The position numbers and the translations under genes are program-made. A stretch of DNA of 64,000 nt, from NCBI GenBank assembly GCA_903872155.1, contig CAIQJP010000046.1, positions 1 to 64,000 on the forward strand. Reading direction: 5' to 3'. Under the pieces are notes generated by a model. That model had not been told where the DNA came from, searched no databases, and worked only from the letters and a program-made list of their open reading frames with translations. Shown piece by piece: positions 48,549-57,177 of this stretch (its first letter is position 1; every line of letters begins with the position of its first letter). Source of the stretch: an uncultured Actinomycetes bacterium. GTDB lineage: Bacteria; Actinomycetota; Acidimicrobiia; Acidimicrobiales; Ilumatobacteraceae.

Positions 48549-48576
48549 TTGTCATGGTTCAAAATTGTCATAGTTC
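48549..48576 (+). repeat. 12-bp direct repeat TTGTCAT(G/A)GTTC
   Basis: Two copies at 48549-48560 and 48565-48576 differ at one base and are spaced 16 bases apart, in the same divergent promoter region. A second regulatory site is likely, perhaps for the acyl-CoA dehydrogenase gene. Confidence 0.35.
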
Positions 48577-48636
48577 GTGACGCATTTATTGCCGTTCGGG
48601 TTGGGGTCGGGCTAATTCCTGCGAGAGACTGTGTAT

Positions 48637-49872
48637 ATGGAACTGAATTACCCCGCCGACGCCGAAGCTTTCCGTGGAGAAATCCGTGAATGGTTGGTCG
48701 CCAATCTGCCCGCAGGTTGGGGAACCCCCGGATTCGAACTGACGGGCGATGCCCGCAAGAAGTTCGTTGAAGAATGGCCGTCAAAGTTGTTCGCTGGCGG
48801 CTGGATCTGCGCGACCTGGCCCAAGGAGTACGGCGGCAAGGGTTTGACCACGATGCAAGGCGTCGTGTTATCCGAAGAGTTCGCTGCCATGAAGGCGCCG
48901 TTACGTGCTGACTTCTTTGGTGACACTTTGGTGGGACCCACGTTGTTGCAGTGGGGCACTGAAGAACAAAAGAAAGAGTTCTTGCCCAACATCATGAATG
49001 GCACCACGCGTTGGTGTCAGGGATTCAGCGAGCCCAACTCGGGATCTGACTTAGCTTCACTCAAGACCGCAGCGGTACTCGACGGCGATGAGTGGATCAT
49101 CAATGGTCAAAAAGTGTGGACCACTGGTGGACATCACGCGGACTATTGCTTCTTGCTCACCCGCACCGATCCTGATGCGCCAAAGCACAAAGGTATTTCG
49201 TACCTGTTGGTGCCCATGCGCCAAGAGGGTGTTGAAGTTCGTGGAATTGTTCAGCCTGACGGAACAGCAGAATTCTGCGAAGTGTTCTTTACCAATGCAC
49301 GTTGCCCCAAGGACAATGTTGTTGGCGGAGTCAACAACGGTTGGAAGGTCACCAACTCAACTCTCGCATTCGAACGCGGTATGAGTGCAACGACTGGCTA
49401 CCGTCGTTTCGAAGAGGAATACAAGATGATGGTGCGCGTTGCGACCGAGAATGGCACCATCGAGCACGACGACATTCGTCAGCGTTTGATGCAGTACTAC
49501 ACCAAGATTCAGCTCTTGCGTATTAATGGACTGCGCTCATTGACTGCAACATTGAATAACTCAAAAGACTTTGGTGTGATGGCACTTGGTGCATCAAACA
49601 AAATGTTCTGGTCCGAAATGCATAAGGCTGCCATGGAACTGGCGCTTGACATTTTTGGTGCGCAAGGCATGTTGGTTGATGCTGGTCCCGAGACTGGTTC
49701 ATGGCCAGGTGTTGCGCGTGAACGTCGTCGCGAGGGTTACCCCGTCAGCCCGATGATGTCAGCGTTTTTCTTCAGTCGTTCTGAAACCATTTGGGGCGGC
49801 ACGAGCCAGATTCAGCGCAACATTGTTGGTGAACGAGTATTGGGCTTGCCCAAGGAGCCGTCAGCCGGTTGA
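48637..49872 (+). CDS. Acyl-CoA dehydrogenase
   Basis: A 411-residue acyl-CoA dehydrogenase catalysing FAD-dependent alpha-beta desaturation of an acyl-CoA. WPKEYGGKGLTTMQ, WCQGFSEPNSGSDLASLKTAA and INGQKVWTTGG are the FAD/substrate signatures, and the C-terminus has WGGTSQIQRNIVGERVLGLP. It is similar to actinobacterial FadE enzymes used in sterol side-chain or other branched acyl catabolism (inference). ATG at 48637 is chosen; GTG at 48631 is possible. Its electrons would normally go to an ETF. The next gene starts at or within ten bases of its stop. Confidence 0.92.
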   Translation: MELNYPADAEAFRGEIREWLVANLPAGWGTPGFELTGDARKKFVEEWPSKLFAGGWICATWPKEYGGKGLTTMQGVVLSEEFAAMKAPLRADFFGDTLVGPTLLQWGTEEQKKEFLPNIMNGTTRWCQGFSEPNSGSDLASLKTAAVLDGDEWIINGQKVWTTGGHHADYCFLLTRTDPDAPKHKGISYLLVPMRQEGVEVRGIVQPDGTAEFCEVFFTNARCPKDNVVGGVNNGWKVTNSTLAFERGMSATTGYRRFEEEYKMMVRVATENGTIEHDDIRQRLMQYYTKIQLLRINGLRSLTATLNNSKDFGVMALGASNKMFWSEMHKAAMELALDIFGAQGMLVDAGPETGSWPGVARERRREGYPVSPMMSAFFFSRSETIWGGTSQIQRNIVGERVLGLPKEPSAG

Positions 49873-49880
49873 ACGATCGA

Positions 49881-51056
49881 ATGGTGACCCCGCGGTTTCT
49901 ATTGGTCACTGCGGCAACACTGGCCTATTACTTGTGTGTCGGAATTTTGATTCCGACGCTGCCGGTGTTCATTAAGAACGGTTTGGGTAGTGGCGAAGCC
50001 ATGATTGGTGCTGCCGGAGTTGTCTTTAGTGGCTCGGCAGTTTTGTTTCGACCGCTACTCACGTGGATCGGTAATCGTTGGGGTCGTCGCACAATGATGG
50101 TGACTGGTGCTTTGGTGGCGACTGCCGCTGCGCTCGGACTCACGATGGTCAATCAGGCGTGGCAAATTTTGCCGCTACGCGCGTTGATGGGCGTGGGCGA
50201 AGCGGCGTTGTTTGTCGGTGCAGCAATTTTGGTGGTTGAGCTCAGTCCAGAAAATCGCAAAGCCGAAGCAGCGAGTTATTTGTCAGTTGCAGTTTTTGGT
50301 GGTCTGTCAATCGGTCCAATCATTGGCGAACTTGTGATGGGTGATGTTGCCGAATCGGCGCGTGGACTTTCGGCAGGACGATTTGATTCGGTATTTATTG
50401 CGGCTGCGTGTGCAGCGCTACTTGCAGCTTTGGTGTCTTTAACTGCGCCGGCCTTTGTTGGCGAACGTCCCGAACGCCTTCGTCGCAAAGTGTCGTGGTT
50501 TCACAAACGGTCGATCTTGCCTGGGCTCATACTTGCGGTCGGAATGGCTTCGTGGACAGCGTTCACTTCGTTTGTACCAACGTTTTCGAAGTCAATTGGC
50601 TTAAACGGATCGGCCCAGTTCTTCACGCTCTATAGCATTTTGTGTTTGTTCTTACGTTTGTTTGGAGCGAAGACGCCCGAACGTTTAGGCCTTCGCCGCA
50701 GTGTGTGGATGGCGATGACGTTCCTTCTGTGTGGCGTTACTTCAGTTGCAGTTCTCGGTAATGAGTTCGGTATTTGGCTCGGCACGATCTTCTTTGCTCT
50801 TGGCATCTCGTTCTTTTATCCATCATTGTTGGCGATGGCAGTTGAGGGAAGCGATGCCAATGAGCGGGTTGAAGTTGTCGCGAGTTTCACCAGTTTCTTT
50901 GAAATTGGTGGCGTGATTGGTGGGCTCACACTTGGAATTGTCGGTCAACTGTTTGGTGAGCGCGCAACATTTGTTGGTGGAATGGTCTTTGCAACCCTGG
51001 GCTTGTTGTTACTTGCGCGAACCCGTCAAAGGACCACGACGGCTATTGCGATTTAG
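49881..51056 (+). CDS. MFS transporter
   Basis: A 391-residue, 12-helix major facilitator protein. [15 protein letters not shown] is the conserved loop 2-3 motif and [22 protein letters not shown] the motif near helix 5. The substrate is unknown; sugar- and drug-exporting subfamilies look alike here. TTG at 49869 overlaps the acyl-CoA dehydrogenase stop and is an alternative start. Likely cotranscribed with the dehydrogenase. It overlaps the convergent exporter by four bases. Confidence 0.83.
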   Translation: MVTPRFLLVTAATLAYYLCVGILIPTLPVFIKNGLGSGEAMIGAAGVVFSGSAVLFRPLLTWIGNRWGRRTMMVTGALVATAAALGLTMVNQAWQILPLRALMGVGEAALFVGAAILVVELSPENRKAEAASYLSVAVFGGLSIGPIIGELVMGDVAESARGLSAGRFDSVFIAAACAALLAALVSLTAPAFVGERPERLRRKVSWFHKRSILPGLILAVGMASWTAFTSFVPTFSKSIGLNGSAQFFTLYSILCLFLRLFGAKTPERLGLRRSVWMAMTFLLCGVTSVAVLGNEFGIWLGTIFFALGISFFYPSLLAMAVEGSDANERVEVVASFTSFFEIGGVIGGLTLGIVGQLFGERATFVGGMVFATLGLLLLARTRQRTTTAIAI

Positions 51057-52579
51057 TGAGCCGCTTGACCTTCGGGACTTGGCGCGCGACCTTTAAGTTG
51101 GCGACCCGGAATAAAGATCGCGACGATGAGCGAAAGTACAACAATCGGAACTGCAGCTCGGAAGACCGTTGTGACCGCATGAGCGAAAACGCTTAATGCT
51201 TCTTCGCGCATCGGTGAATCGAGCTTCTTAATATTGCGCGGTGCTTGAATCAGTTTTTCGTCGATGCGACCTTTGAGTTGTGCATTGAAGATGGCTCCGT
51301 AAATGGCGAGCCCAATCGCTCCGCCGAGTTGACGAACAAAAATAACAACCGATGATGCGGCTCCCATTTCGTGCGGATCAACAGCATTTTGCACAGCAAG
51401 CGTGCTGGTGGGGAAGAGTGCTCCCATTCCGGCACCAATAAAGAACGATGCGGTCATCGCAAGATATAGGTAGGCGTGCGTTGAACCTAAAAGTGATGCC
51501 AAGATGAATCCAACCAACGCGAGTGCTGCGCCAACTGGTGGCCACACTTTGTACGTGCCGGTGCGGGCTGTCACACGTCCAATGATTGTTGCAGCTCCTG
51601 CGACTGCGACAGCGAGCGGTACTAAGAGCAGTCCAGAGTTAGTCGCCGACACGCCGGTCACACCTTGTAAGTACAAGGGCATAAAGGCATTGGCACCGTA
51701 GAACACTGCGCCAACCAAAACCATTAATGGCACCACAACACGAACGACATCAATCTTCATCAAGTGCAACGGGATGATTGGTTCATCGGCACGAATTTCC
51801 CAGCGGAAGAAGGCAATACCAACGATCAATGCCGCGGCAAAGAAACCGAGTGTTGGTGCAGACTTCCAACCATACGAACCACCGGTCCACGAGAGTCCCA
51901 AAATCAAACATGACACCGAGGCGACAAGCATGGTTGCGCCGATGTAATCAACTTTTCGTTGCATCGCAGTAAAGGGAATACGCAATGCCTTGTTGGTGAT
52001 TACTAATGCAACGATGCCAACTGGCAAGTTGACTAAGAAAATCCAACGCCACGAGGTGTTGTCAACGATGGCTCCACCGATCAGCGGACCGATCACACTG
52101 CTGATAGTGAAAACACTTGTAATGAAGCCGACGTACTTACCGCGTTCGCGTGGCGGAACGACGTCACCGATGATGGCGAATGACAACGAAAACAATCCAC
52201 CGCCACCAACACCTTGAATGCCACGAGCAACAACGAGTTGCCACATCGATTGCGCGAGTCCACAAATCAACGAGCCAATCACGAATGTCAGAATTGCAAT
52301 CTGAAAGAGGCGACGTCGACCGTAGAGGTCGGAGAGTTTTCCAAAGAGTGGAGTAGCGGTTGTGCTGGTGAGCATGTACGCAGTGCCGACCCAGGCGTAG
52401 TACTTGAGTCCGCCAAGGTCGCCAACAATGGTGGCGAGCGCGGTGTTGACAATGGTGCCGTCGAGCGCCGACAATCCCATGCCGGCCATGACTCCAGCAA
52501 AGACCATATAGATCTGCCGCTGGCTGAGATTCCCAGCATTGAGTTCAGTGGTGCCAGATTCAGAAGATTCAACAGACAT
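51053..52579 (-). CDS. DHA2-type MFS drug exporter (EmrB/QacA family)
   Basis: A 508-residue 14-helix exporter. [19 protein letters not shown] is motif D1, [14 protein letters not shown] motif [16 protein letters not shown] motif B and [18 protein letters not shown] motif C, all typical of proton-driven multidrug exporters. ATG at 52579 has AGAGG six bases upstream; the upstream frame start lacks this. The promoter region holds two palindromes, so local repression is likely. Confidence 0.9.
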   Translation of the reverse strand: MSVESSESGTTELNAGNLSQRQIYMVFAGVMAGMGLSALDGTIVNTALATIVGDLGGLKYYAWVGTAYMLTSTTATPLFGKLSDLYGRRRLFQIAILTFVIGSLICGLAQSMWQLVVARGIQGVGGGGLFSLSFAIIGDVVPPRERGKYVGFITSVFTISSVIGPLIGGAIVDNTSWRWIFLVNLPVGIVALVITNKALRIPFTAMQRKVDYIGATMLVASVSCLILGLSWTGGSYGWKSAPTLGFFAAALIVGIAFFRWEIRADEPIIPLHLMKIDVVRVVVPLMVLVGAVFYGANAFMPLYLQGVTGVSATNSGLLLVPLAVAVAGAATIIGRVTARTGTYKVWPPVGAALALVGFILASLLGSTHAYLYLAMTASFFIGAGMGALFPTSTLAVQNAVDPHEMGAASSVVIFVRQLGGAIGLAIYGAIFNAQLKGRIDEKLIQAPRNIKKLDSPMREEALSVFAHAVTTVFRAAVPIVVLSLIVAIFIPGRQLKGRAPSPEGQAAH

Positions 52580-52594
52580 ACGTACCTCTCTTAC

Positions 52595-52607
52595 TTGTAC
52601 GGTACAA
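52595..52607. promoter_or_regulatory. Palindrome TTGTACGGTACAA before the exporter
   Basis: Perfect 6-bp arms around one G, 16 bases upstream of the exporter ATG. Operator-like, as seen for TetR- or MarR-type repressors of drug exporters. No such repressor gene is in the window. Confidence 0.5.
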
Positions 52608-52649
52608 CAACTCTGAGGGTCGGCTCGCACCTCGGGAGACAGGCTTTTG

Positions 52650-52662
52650 GTCACTAAGTGAC
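52650..52662. promoter_or_regulatory. Palindrome GTCACTAAGTGAC before the methyltransferase fusion
   Basis: Perfect 6-bp arms around one A, ending 12 bases before the GTG at 52674. It could be an operator for the fusion gene, or for both divergent genes together with the palindrome at 52595. Confidence 0.45.
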
Positions 52663-52673
52663 AAGATGAGCCC

Positions 52674-53723
52674 GTGAGTTTGACGACATCAACCTTGAAC
52701 AGTTCGAGTTACAAAAGCCCAGTCGGACGTTTGACGCTGGTTGCTTCGGCCCAGGGATTGCGGGCAATTTTGTGGCCGAACGATGACCCGCGACGGGTAC
52801 CGGGAGTCGCCGGTGCCAAAAAAGGCACGAACTCGATCATTGAGACCACGGTCCGACAGTTAGATGAATACTTTGCCGGAACCCGCCACGAATTTGATGT
52901 TCCACTTGACCCGGATGGAACCGAATTTCAGCAGAGCGTCTGGCAAGTGCTGCGTTCGATCCCGTACGGCGAAACGATGAGCTATGGCGAACAGGCCACA
53001 GTTCTCGGCGACCCAAATAAAGCGCGAGCCGTCGGCACTGCCAATGGTCGTAACCCAATCAGCATCGTGGTTCCGTGCCATCGAGTGATTGGAGTCAACG
53101 GATCGTTGACGGGTTTCGCCGGCGGCATGAAGGCCAAAAAGTTTTTGCTTGATCTTGAAAAGAAAAATGCTCCGGCGCGTTTGCCGATTCGCAAAGCCAA
53201 TGAAGATCCCCGACTCACTGAAATGTTTTCGAAAGGTCTCACTGGCCCTAACGGTGACCCGCTCAATATTTTCGGAGTGTTAGGAAATCATCCCGACATG
53301 TTGAAGCGCTGGTTGGTGTTTGCCACGCATGTGTTGTCAAAGAACACGTTGACGGCGCGCGATCGTGAAATGTTAATTTTGCGTACTGGCTGGAATTGTC
53401 GCTCGCGTTACGAGTGGGCACAACATGTGGAGATTGCGTTGCGCTGCGATATCACGGCTGCTGAAATCAAAGCGGTGAAAAAAGGTGCTTCGGCGTCTAC
53501 CTGGTCGTCAATTGACAAGATGCTTTTAACTGCAGCTGATGAATTGCACAATGAATACGCACTTTCTGCTGCAACGTGGCGCAACTTGGGCGAGCATTAT
53601 TCAAACGAACAAATACTTGATCTCATCGCCACTGTTGGCAACTATCACTTAGTCGCAATGTTTTTGAACAGCACCAAGGTGCCTATCGACGCCGGCATTC
53701 CCGACGATCCAGATTTGCTCTAG
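52674..53723 (+). CDS. O6-alkylguanine-DNA methyltransferase fused to a carboxymuconolactone-decarboxylase-like domain
   Basis: A 349-residue fusion. Residues 1-165 are an Ogt/AGT methyltransferase: [39 protein letters not shown] with acceptor C135, and GFAGG. A linker leads to a carboxymuconolactone-decarboxylase-like domain (about 200-340), with [16 protein letters not shown] and [10 protein letters not shown] carrying C242 and H251. The first part repairs alkylated guanine in a one-use reaction. The second is normally a small enzyme, peroxidase-like in some family members. No stop or frameshift separates them. The start is GTG. A link between DNA repair and alkylation or peroxide detoxification is possible (inference). 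Confidence 0.88.
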   Translation: MSLTTSTLNSSSYKSPVGRLTLVASAQGLRAILWPNDDPRRVPGVAGAKKGTNSIIETTVRQLDEYFAGTRHEFDVPLDPDGTEFQQSVWQVLRSIPYGETMSYGEQATVLGDPNKARAVGTANGRNPISIVVPCHRVIGVNGSLTGFAGGMKAKKFLLDLEKKNAPARLPIRKANEDPRLTEMFSKGLTGPNGDPLNIFGVLGNHPDMLKRWLVFATHVLSKNTLTARDREMLILRTGWNCRSRYEWAQHVEIALRCDITAAEIKAVKKGASASTWSSIDKMLLTAADELHNEYALSAATWRNLGEHYSNEQILDLIATVGNYHLVAMFLNSTKVPIDAGIPDDPDLL

Positions 53724-53732
53724 CGAAACGAA

Positions 53733-54344
53733 TTACTTGCGACGAGCGTTGGCAATTTGCTCGCGGCGACGGCGAGCTTCTTCTTGTTCGGCCGCCTTGC
53801 GAGCCTTGCGCTGTTCTTTAAGTGCGAGGCGTTCTGCATCGTCAACCTTGAGCGGAGCCAAAGGAGCCATTGCAAGAACTGGGGCTGGCGGAAGCTTGAT
53901 TTCATCATCGCTCTTGAGCAAACGAGTGATGATGGGCGAAGCAATGGCTTCACCAGTGACCACTGAGGCCAACATGACTTGGGTGGTGGGCAAAGTGTGG
54001 TTCTTGATAATGGCCGGAAGAACTTCGCGGAGGTTTTCTTCGCTGGGGTCGTCGGAATTTTCGCCAAGTGCTTCAATGCATTCGGCGAGGCACTTGTCGG
54101 TGAGCACAAGTGACATGCGCTCGAGGTCGCCATTAATGCGACCCTTTGAGACGCAGACGCGAATGGCGGCAATCAGTTCGGGCATCGCGAGGTCTTCGCC
54201 TTTAACGCTGGCGATGTGCTGAATGGCGTCTTGGCCTTCTTCGTCGAGCCCCTCGTAGAGAGCGGTGATCGTGGCATCGGGAAGATTGCGGAAAGCACGA
54301 TCGAGCATGGACAGGGCAGCGAGACGATTTTTAACTTGATTCAC
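53733..54344 (-). CDS. Hypothetical protein with charged helical tail
   Basis: A 203-residue protein I do not recognise. The first 150 residues are mostly helical (LPDATITALYEGLDEEGQDAIQHI, LTDKCLAECIEAL). A Pro/Ala/Leu stretch (about 152-165) precedes a strongly charged Arg/Lys/Glu helix at the C-terminus, probably a coiled coil or nucleic-acid contact. GTG at 54344 is chosen because longer frames run into the divergent YqeY gene. No signal or membrane segment. Cytoplasmic, function unknown. Confidence 0.6.
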   Translation of the reverse strand: MNQVKNRLAALSMLDRAFRNLPDATITALYEGLDEEGQDAIQHIASVKGEDLAMPELIAAIRVCVSKGRINGDLERMSLVLTDKCLAECIEALGENSDDPSEENLREVLPAIIKNHTLPTTQVMLASVVTGEAIASPIITRLLKSDDEIKLPPAPVLAMAPLAPLKVDDAERLALKEQRKARKAAEQEEARRRREQIANARRK

Positions 54345-54386
54345 GAGAGACGAGGCTAGCGGTGCAAAACGCGTCAGAATGGGTCT

Positions 54387-54857
54387 ATGAGTACTGAGAG
54401 TGGTCTGAAAAGTCGTATCCAAGCCGATATCAACGATGCGGTGCGGGCAGGCGATGACTTATTGAAGTCAACTTTGCGCATGGCGTTAGCGGCAATCATG
54501 AATGCCGAAGTTGCTGGAGCCGAGGCGGTGGTGTTGAGCGATGATCAGATCATCAACCTGTTGCGCTCTGAAGTGAAAAAGCGTGCTGAGTCGGCTGACA
54601 TCTATGAGCAAGCTGGTCGTGCAGATTCGGCTGCCAAAGAACGCAAAGAGATGGAAATCATCGAGAAATATTTGCCGGCTGCGATGGATGGTGCTGCATT
54701 GGCGGCGATTGTCGCTGAAGAAGTGGCCAATGCTGCGTCGAATGGTCAAACCGGTCCCAAAGCTATGGGTGGCGTCATTAAAGCCGTAAAGGATCGTGTT
54801 GGTGCATCGGCTGATGGTTCGGCGATTGCTGCAGCAGTGAAGTCGGCTTTGAACTAA
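54387..54857 (+). CDS. GatB/YqeY domain protein
   Basis: A 156-residue YqeY-family protein: SRIQADINDAVRAGDDLLKSTLRMALAAI, EVKKRAESADIYEQAGRADSAAKERKEMEIIEKYLP, and KAMGGVIKAVKDRV. The fold matches the C-terminal domain of the amidotransferase GatB, which binds tRNA. The function of free YqeY is not settled. It overlaps nothing and is followed by a strong terminator. Confidence 0.9.
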   Translation: MSTESGLKSRIQADINDAVRAGDDLLKSTLRMALAAIMNAEVAGAEAVVLSDDQIINLLRSEVKKRAESADIYEQAGRADSAAKERKEMEIIEKYLPAAMDGAALAAIVAEEVANAASNGQTGPKAMGGVIKAVKDRVGASADGSAIAAAVKSALN

Positions 54858-54874
54858 AACGTTCATTGAATTAA

Positions 54875-54918
54875 AAAAGCCACGGCTCGGAAATTCCGAG
54901 CCGTGGCTTTTGTTTTTA
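54875..54918. terminator. Bidirectional rho-independent terminator
   Basis: AAAAGCCACGGCTCGGAA (54875-54892) is exactly complementary to 54894-54911, giving a 15-16 bp GC-rich stem. It ends in TTTTGTTTTTAT on the plus strand, and TTTTTTAATTCAA on the minus strand, so it can serve both yqeY and the convergent lipoprotein gene. Confidence 0.92.
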
Positions 54919-54938
54919 TAAAGTTGATCTGAACTTGA

Positions 54939-55739
54939 TCAGCCCATCGAGGTTGTGAGCGTCACAGTGGCAGTCATGTCATCAGAGTTTCCACGAGCAT
55001 CAACTGCATGGATTGTGACCGTGTCGCCAGCTCGCAACATCAGACCATCAATGAGCCAGAGGCTTGATGTGGTGGTTGAACTTGCGATGGTTGCGGCAAC
55101 CGTGCGGGTGACTCCGAACTTGGTGTACGACATTTCAACTGAGACGATGTCATTGCGGCCAAGACCACCTTCTTCAACAAGAATTGATGTTGAGATATTG
55201 AGACCATCTTTTGCAAAAGTAACGAAGTGAATCGTCGGCAATAACACAATTCCAGGAACTGACGGGGTGACCGGAGATGCAGTGGTTGGTGTCGTCGTGA
55301 CAGGCGTTTCAGTGCTTGGTGCAGTTTCTGTTTCAGTTAATGGAGCTTCTGTCGCCGGTGTTGCTTCGGGGCTCGTTGGTGCGGTGGTCGATGGTGCTTC
55401 GGCAGACGGCGTTTCAGTGCTCGGTGCAGTTTCGTTTTCAAATCCCTCAGTTGCCGCTGGGATGGCTTCGGGGCTCGTTGGTGCGGCGGTCGAACGTGTT
55501 GCGGTTGACGGGGCAGGTGATTCGACGTCAGCCGTGTCACTAGAAGTTGCTGCAGGCGAATCATCTTTGGCGGCTGACTCGGGCTGATCGGCGACTGCTT
55601 CAATAGGGGCATCGAGGGCCTTGCTTGCCGAATCGGTTGACGAGTTGCTGAAACAGGCGGTTGTTGCAACTGCCAGACCGGCGAGGGCGACGATTGCGAT
55701 TGCGGTGTTGCGGATTTTGATGTGGCGGATGTTCTTCAT
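54939..55739 (-). CDS. Lipoprotein with Thr/Pro/Glu-rich linker
   Basis: A 266-residue protein with no family I can name. A basic start, hydrophobic core (13-27) and Cys at 29 (VATTACFS) suggest a lipoprotein, although the residue three before Cys is Thr rather than the preferred Leu. Residues 45-165 are a low-complexity linker with imperfect TSPEA/PSTETP repeats. The C-terminal 100 residues form a beta-rich domain (IHFVTFAKDGLNISTSI, LMLRAGDTVTIHAVDARGN), perhaps immunoglobulin-like. ATG at 55739 is preceded by AGGGAAA. Confidence 0.7.
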   Translation of the reverse strand: MKNIRHIKIRNTAIAIVALAGLAVATTACFSNSSTDSASKALDAPIEAVADQPESAAKDDSPAATSSDTADVESPAPSTATRSTAAPTSPEAIPAATEGFENETAPSTETPSAEAPSTTAPTSPEATPATEAPLTETETAPSTETPVTTTPTTASPVTPSVPGIVLLPTIHFVTFAKDGLNISTSILVEEGGLGRNDIVSVEMSYTKFGVTRTVAATIASSTTTSSLWLIDGLMLRAGDTVTIHAVDARGNSDDMTATVTLTTSMG

Positions 55740-55850
55740 GATTTCCCTTTGTTCAGGCAACCCGTATGGCTGCGTGGTGTTCAAGAGGAGGTCCACAAGG
55801 GAACCTTGCACTTTTTTGGGAAATTCTTGAGAAAAGTTTGAGGAGATTTC

Positions 55851-55879
55851 CCCGAAGGTTCATGAGGTTGACCTTCGGG
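55851..55879. promoter_or_regulatory. Inverted repeat before the phosphodiesterase gene
   Basis: CCCGAAGGT (55851-55859) and ACCTTCGGG (55871-55879) are perfect 9-bp arms with an 11-base spacer, between two divergent lipoprotein gene starts. It may be an operator or leader hairpin. Confidence 0.4.
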
Positions 55880-55918
55880 AAGTCCACGAGCTTCGATCTG
55901 TACTGTCAAGATGGACAC

Positions 55919-57061
55919 ATGTCAACACAAAGCAAGTCTCGTCATAGTTCAGATCGTCATAGTTCACTCCATCGTTTCTCGGCCTTCGCAGCCGTTGTAG
56001 TTCTCGCAACCATCGTCGGGGCGTGTAGCGGAGACGATGCCTCGAGTACATCGGTTGCCGAAACAGTGGCGAACACCGAGGTTGAGTCGACTGCTGCGAC
56101 GACTGAAGTTGCGGCACCAGAAACTGAAGCTCCTATGGCCGCGATTGAACAGGTCGTTGCACCTGAAGCAACAACAGTTGATGCACTACTTGCACTCGGA
56201 CGTCCGGCGATCATTGCCCATGCTGGTGGCGACTTTGATTGGCCGCACTCGACGATGTATGCGTTTACTCAAGCAGCACTCAATGGCGCTGATGTTCTTG
56301 AGATGGATGTGATGTTGAGCAGTGATGGTGTGTTGATGGTGCAACACGACAACACCGTTGATCGTCTCACGAACAACACGGGTCTTGTGAGTTCGTATAC
56401 CGCAGCCGAACTTGAGGCAATGGACAATGCTTATTGGTTCTCGGGTGGTGTGTGGAGCGATCACGAACTTGCTGATGACGCGTACATTTATCGCGGTATT
56501 CGTACTGGCGATCAGCCCGCACCAGAAGGGTTCAGCGCCGATGATTTCGGTATGACGACTTTTGAAAAGGTTTCACTTGCATTCCCGAATCATGTGCTTG
56601 ATGTTGAAATCAAGATTCCCGAAACTGCAACCGGTGAGGTTGATCTTGTCAGCGCTAAAGCAGCAGCCAAAGAGTTGGCGCGACTCATCAAAGAAACTGG
56701 TCGCGAAAAGTCGATCGTCGTTGTGTCGTTTAGTGATGAGATCATGACCGAGTTCCGTAACGCAATACCCGATGTGGCAACGAGCCCTGGCCAAGACTCA
56801 TTGGTCAATTGGTACCTCGCTGGCGGTGCGCTTGATCCGCGCGACGTGATCATGCAGGCGCCTCCGGTGTACGAAGGCGTTGAAGTGTTGACGCAAGAAA
56901 CTTTCGATCGTGCTCATGCCGAGAACCGTGCGGTATGGGTGTGGATGAACGATTCAGCCCAAGAAACCACCGTGTACTACAACAAGTTGGTGGCGCTAGG
57001 TGCTGACGGTCTGTTGATTTCAAGCCCGACCAAGGCGCCCGAACCCAGTAACGCCAGCTAG
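55919..57061 (+). CDS. Glycerophosphodiester phosphodiesterase-like lipoprotein
   Basis: A 380-residue exported protein. The lipobox TIVGAC places the lipid Cys at 36; a Glu/Ala/Thr-rich linker follows to about 90. The rest is a GDPD TIM barrel: IIAHAGGDFDWPHSTMYAF, EMDVMLSSDG (metal ligands), VQHDNTVDR (catalytic His143) and VLDVEIKIP. Two usual residues differ: the HR pair is H101-A102, and the Glu of the PENT motif is His (H110 in PHST). It may therefore hydrolyse an unusual lipid headgroup or have altered metal binding. ATG at 55919 is preferred over the longer frame. Confidence 0.85.
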   Translation: MSTQSKSRHSSDRHSSLHRFSAFAAVVVLATIVGACSGDDASSTSVAETVANTEVESTAATTEVAAPETEAPMAAIEQVVAPEATTVDALLALGRPAIIAHAGGDFDWPHSTMYAFTQAALNGADVLEMDVMLSSDGVLMVQHDNTVDRLTNNTGLVSSYTAAELEAMDNAYWFSGGVWSDHELADDAYIYRGIRTGDQPAPEGFSADDFGMTTFEKVSLAFPNHVLDVEIKIPETATGEVDLVSAKAAAKELARLIKETGREKSIVVVSFSDEIMTEFRNAIPDVATSPGQDSLVNWYLAGGALDPRDVIMQAPPVYEGVEVLTQETFDRAHAENRAVWVWMNDSAQETTVYYNKLVALGADGLLISSPTKAPEPSNAS

Positions 57062-57177
57062 GCGGCAGTTCCCAGGAGGGACCTGGTGAGTTACCCCATT
57101 GGACACGAGATGTAGTGAAGCACTACCTTTGACCTTTGTTCAGCCATTTTGGCAGTTTCTGAGGGAAGCGGGATCTC

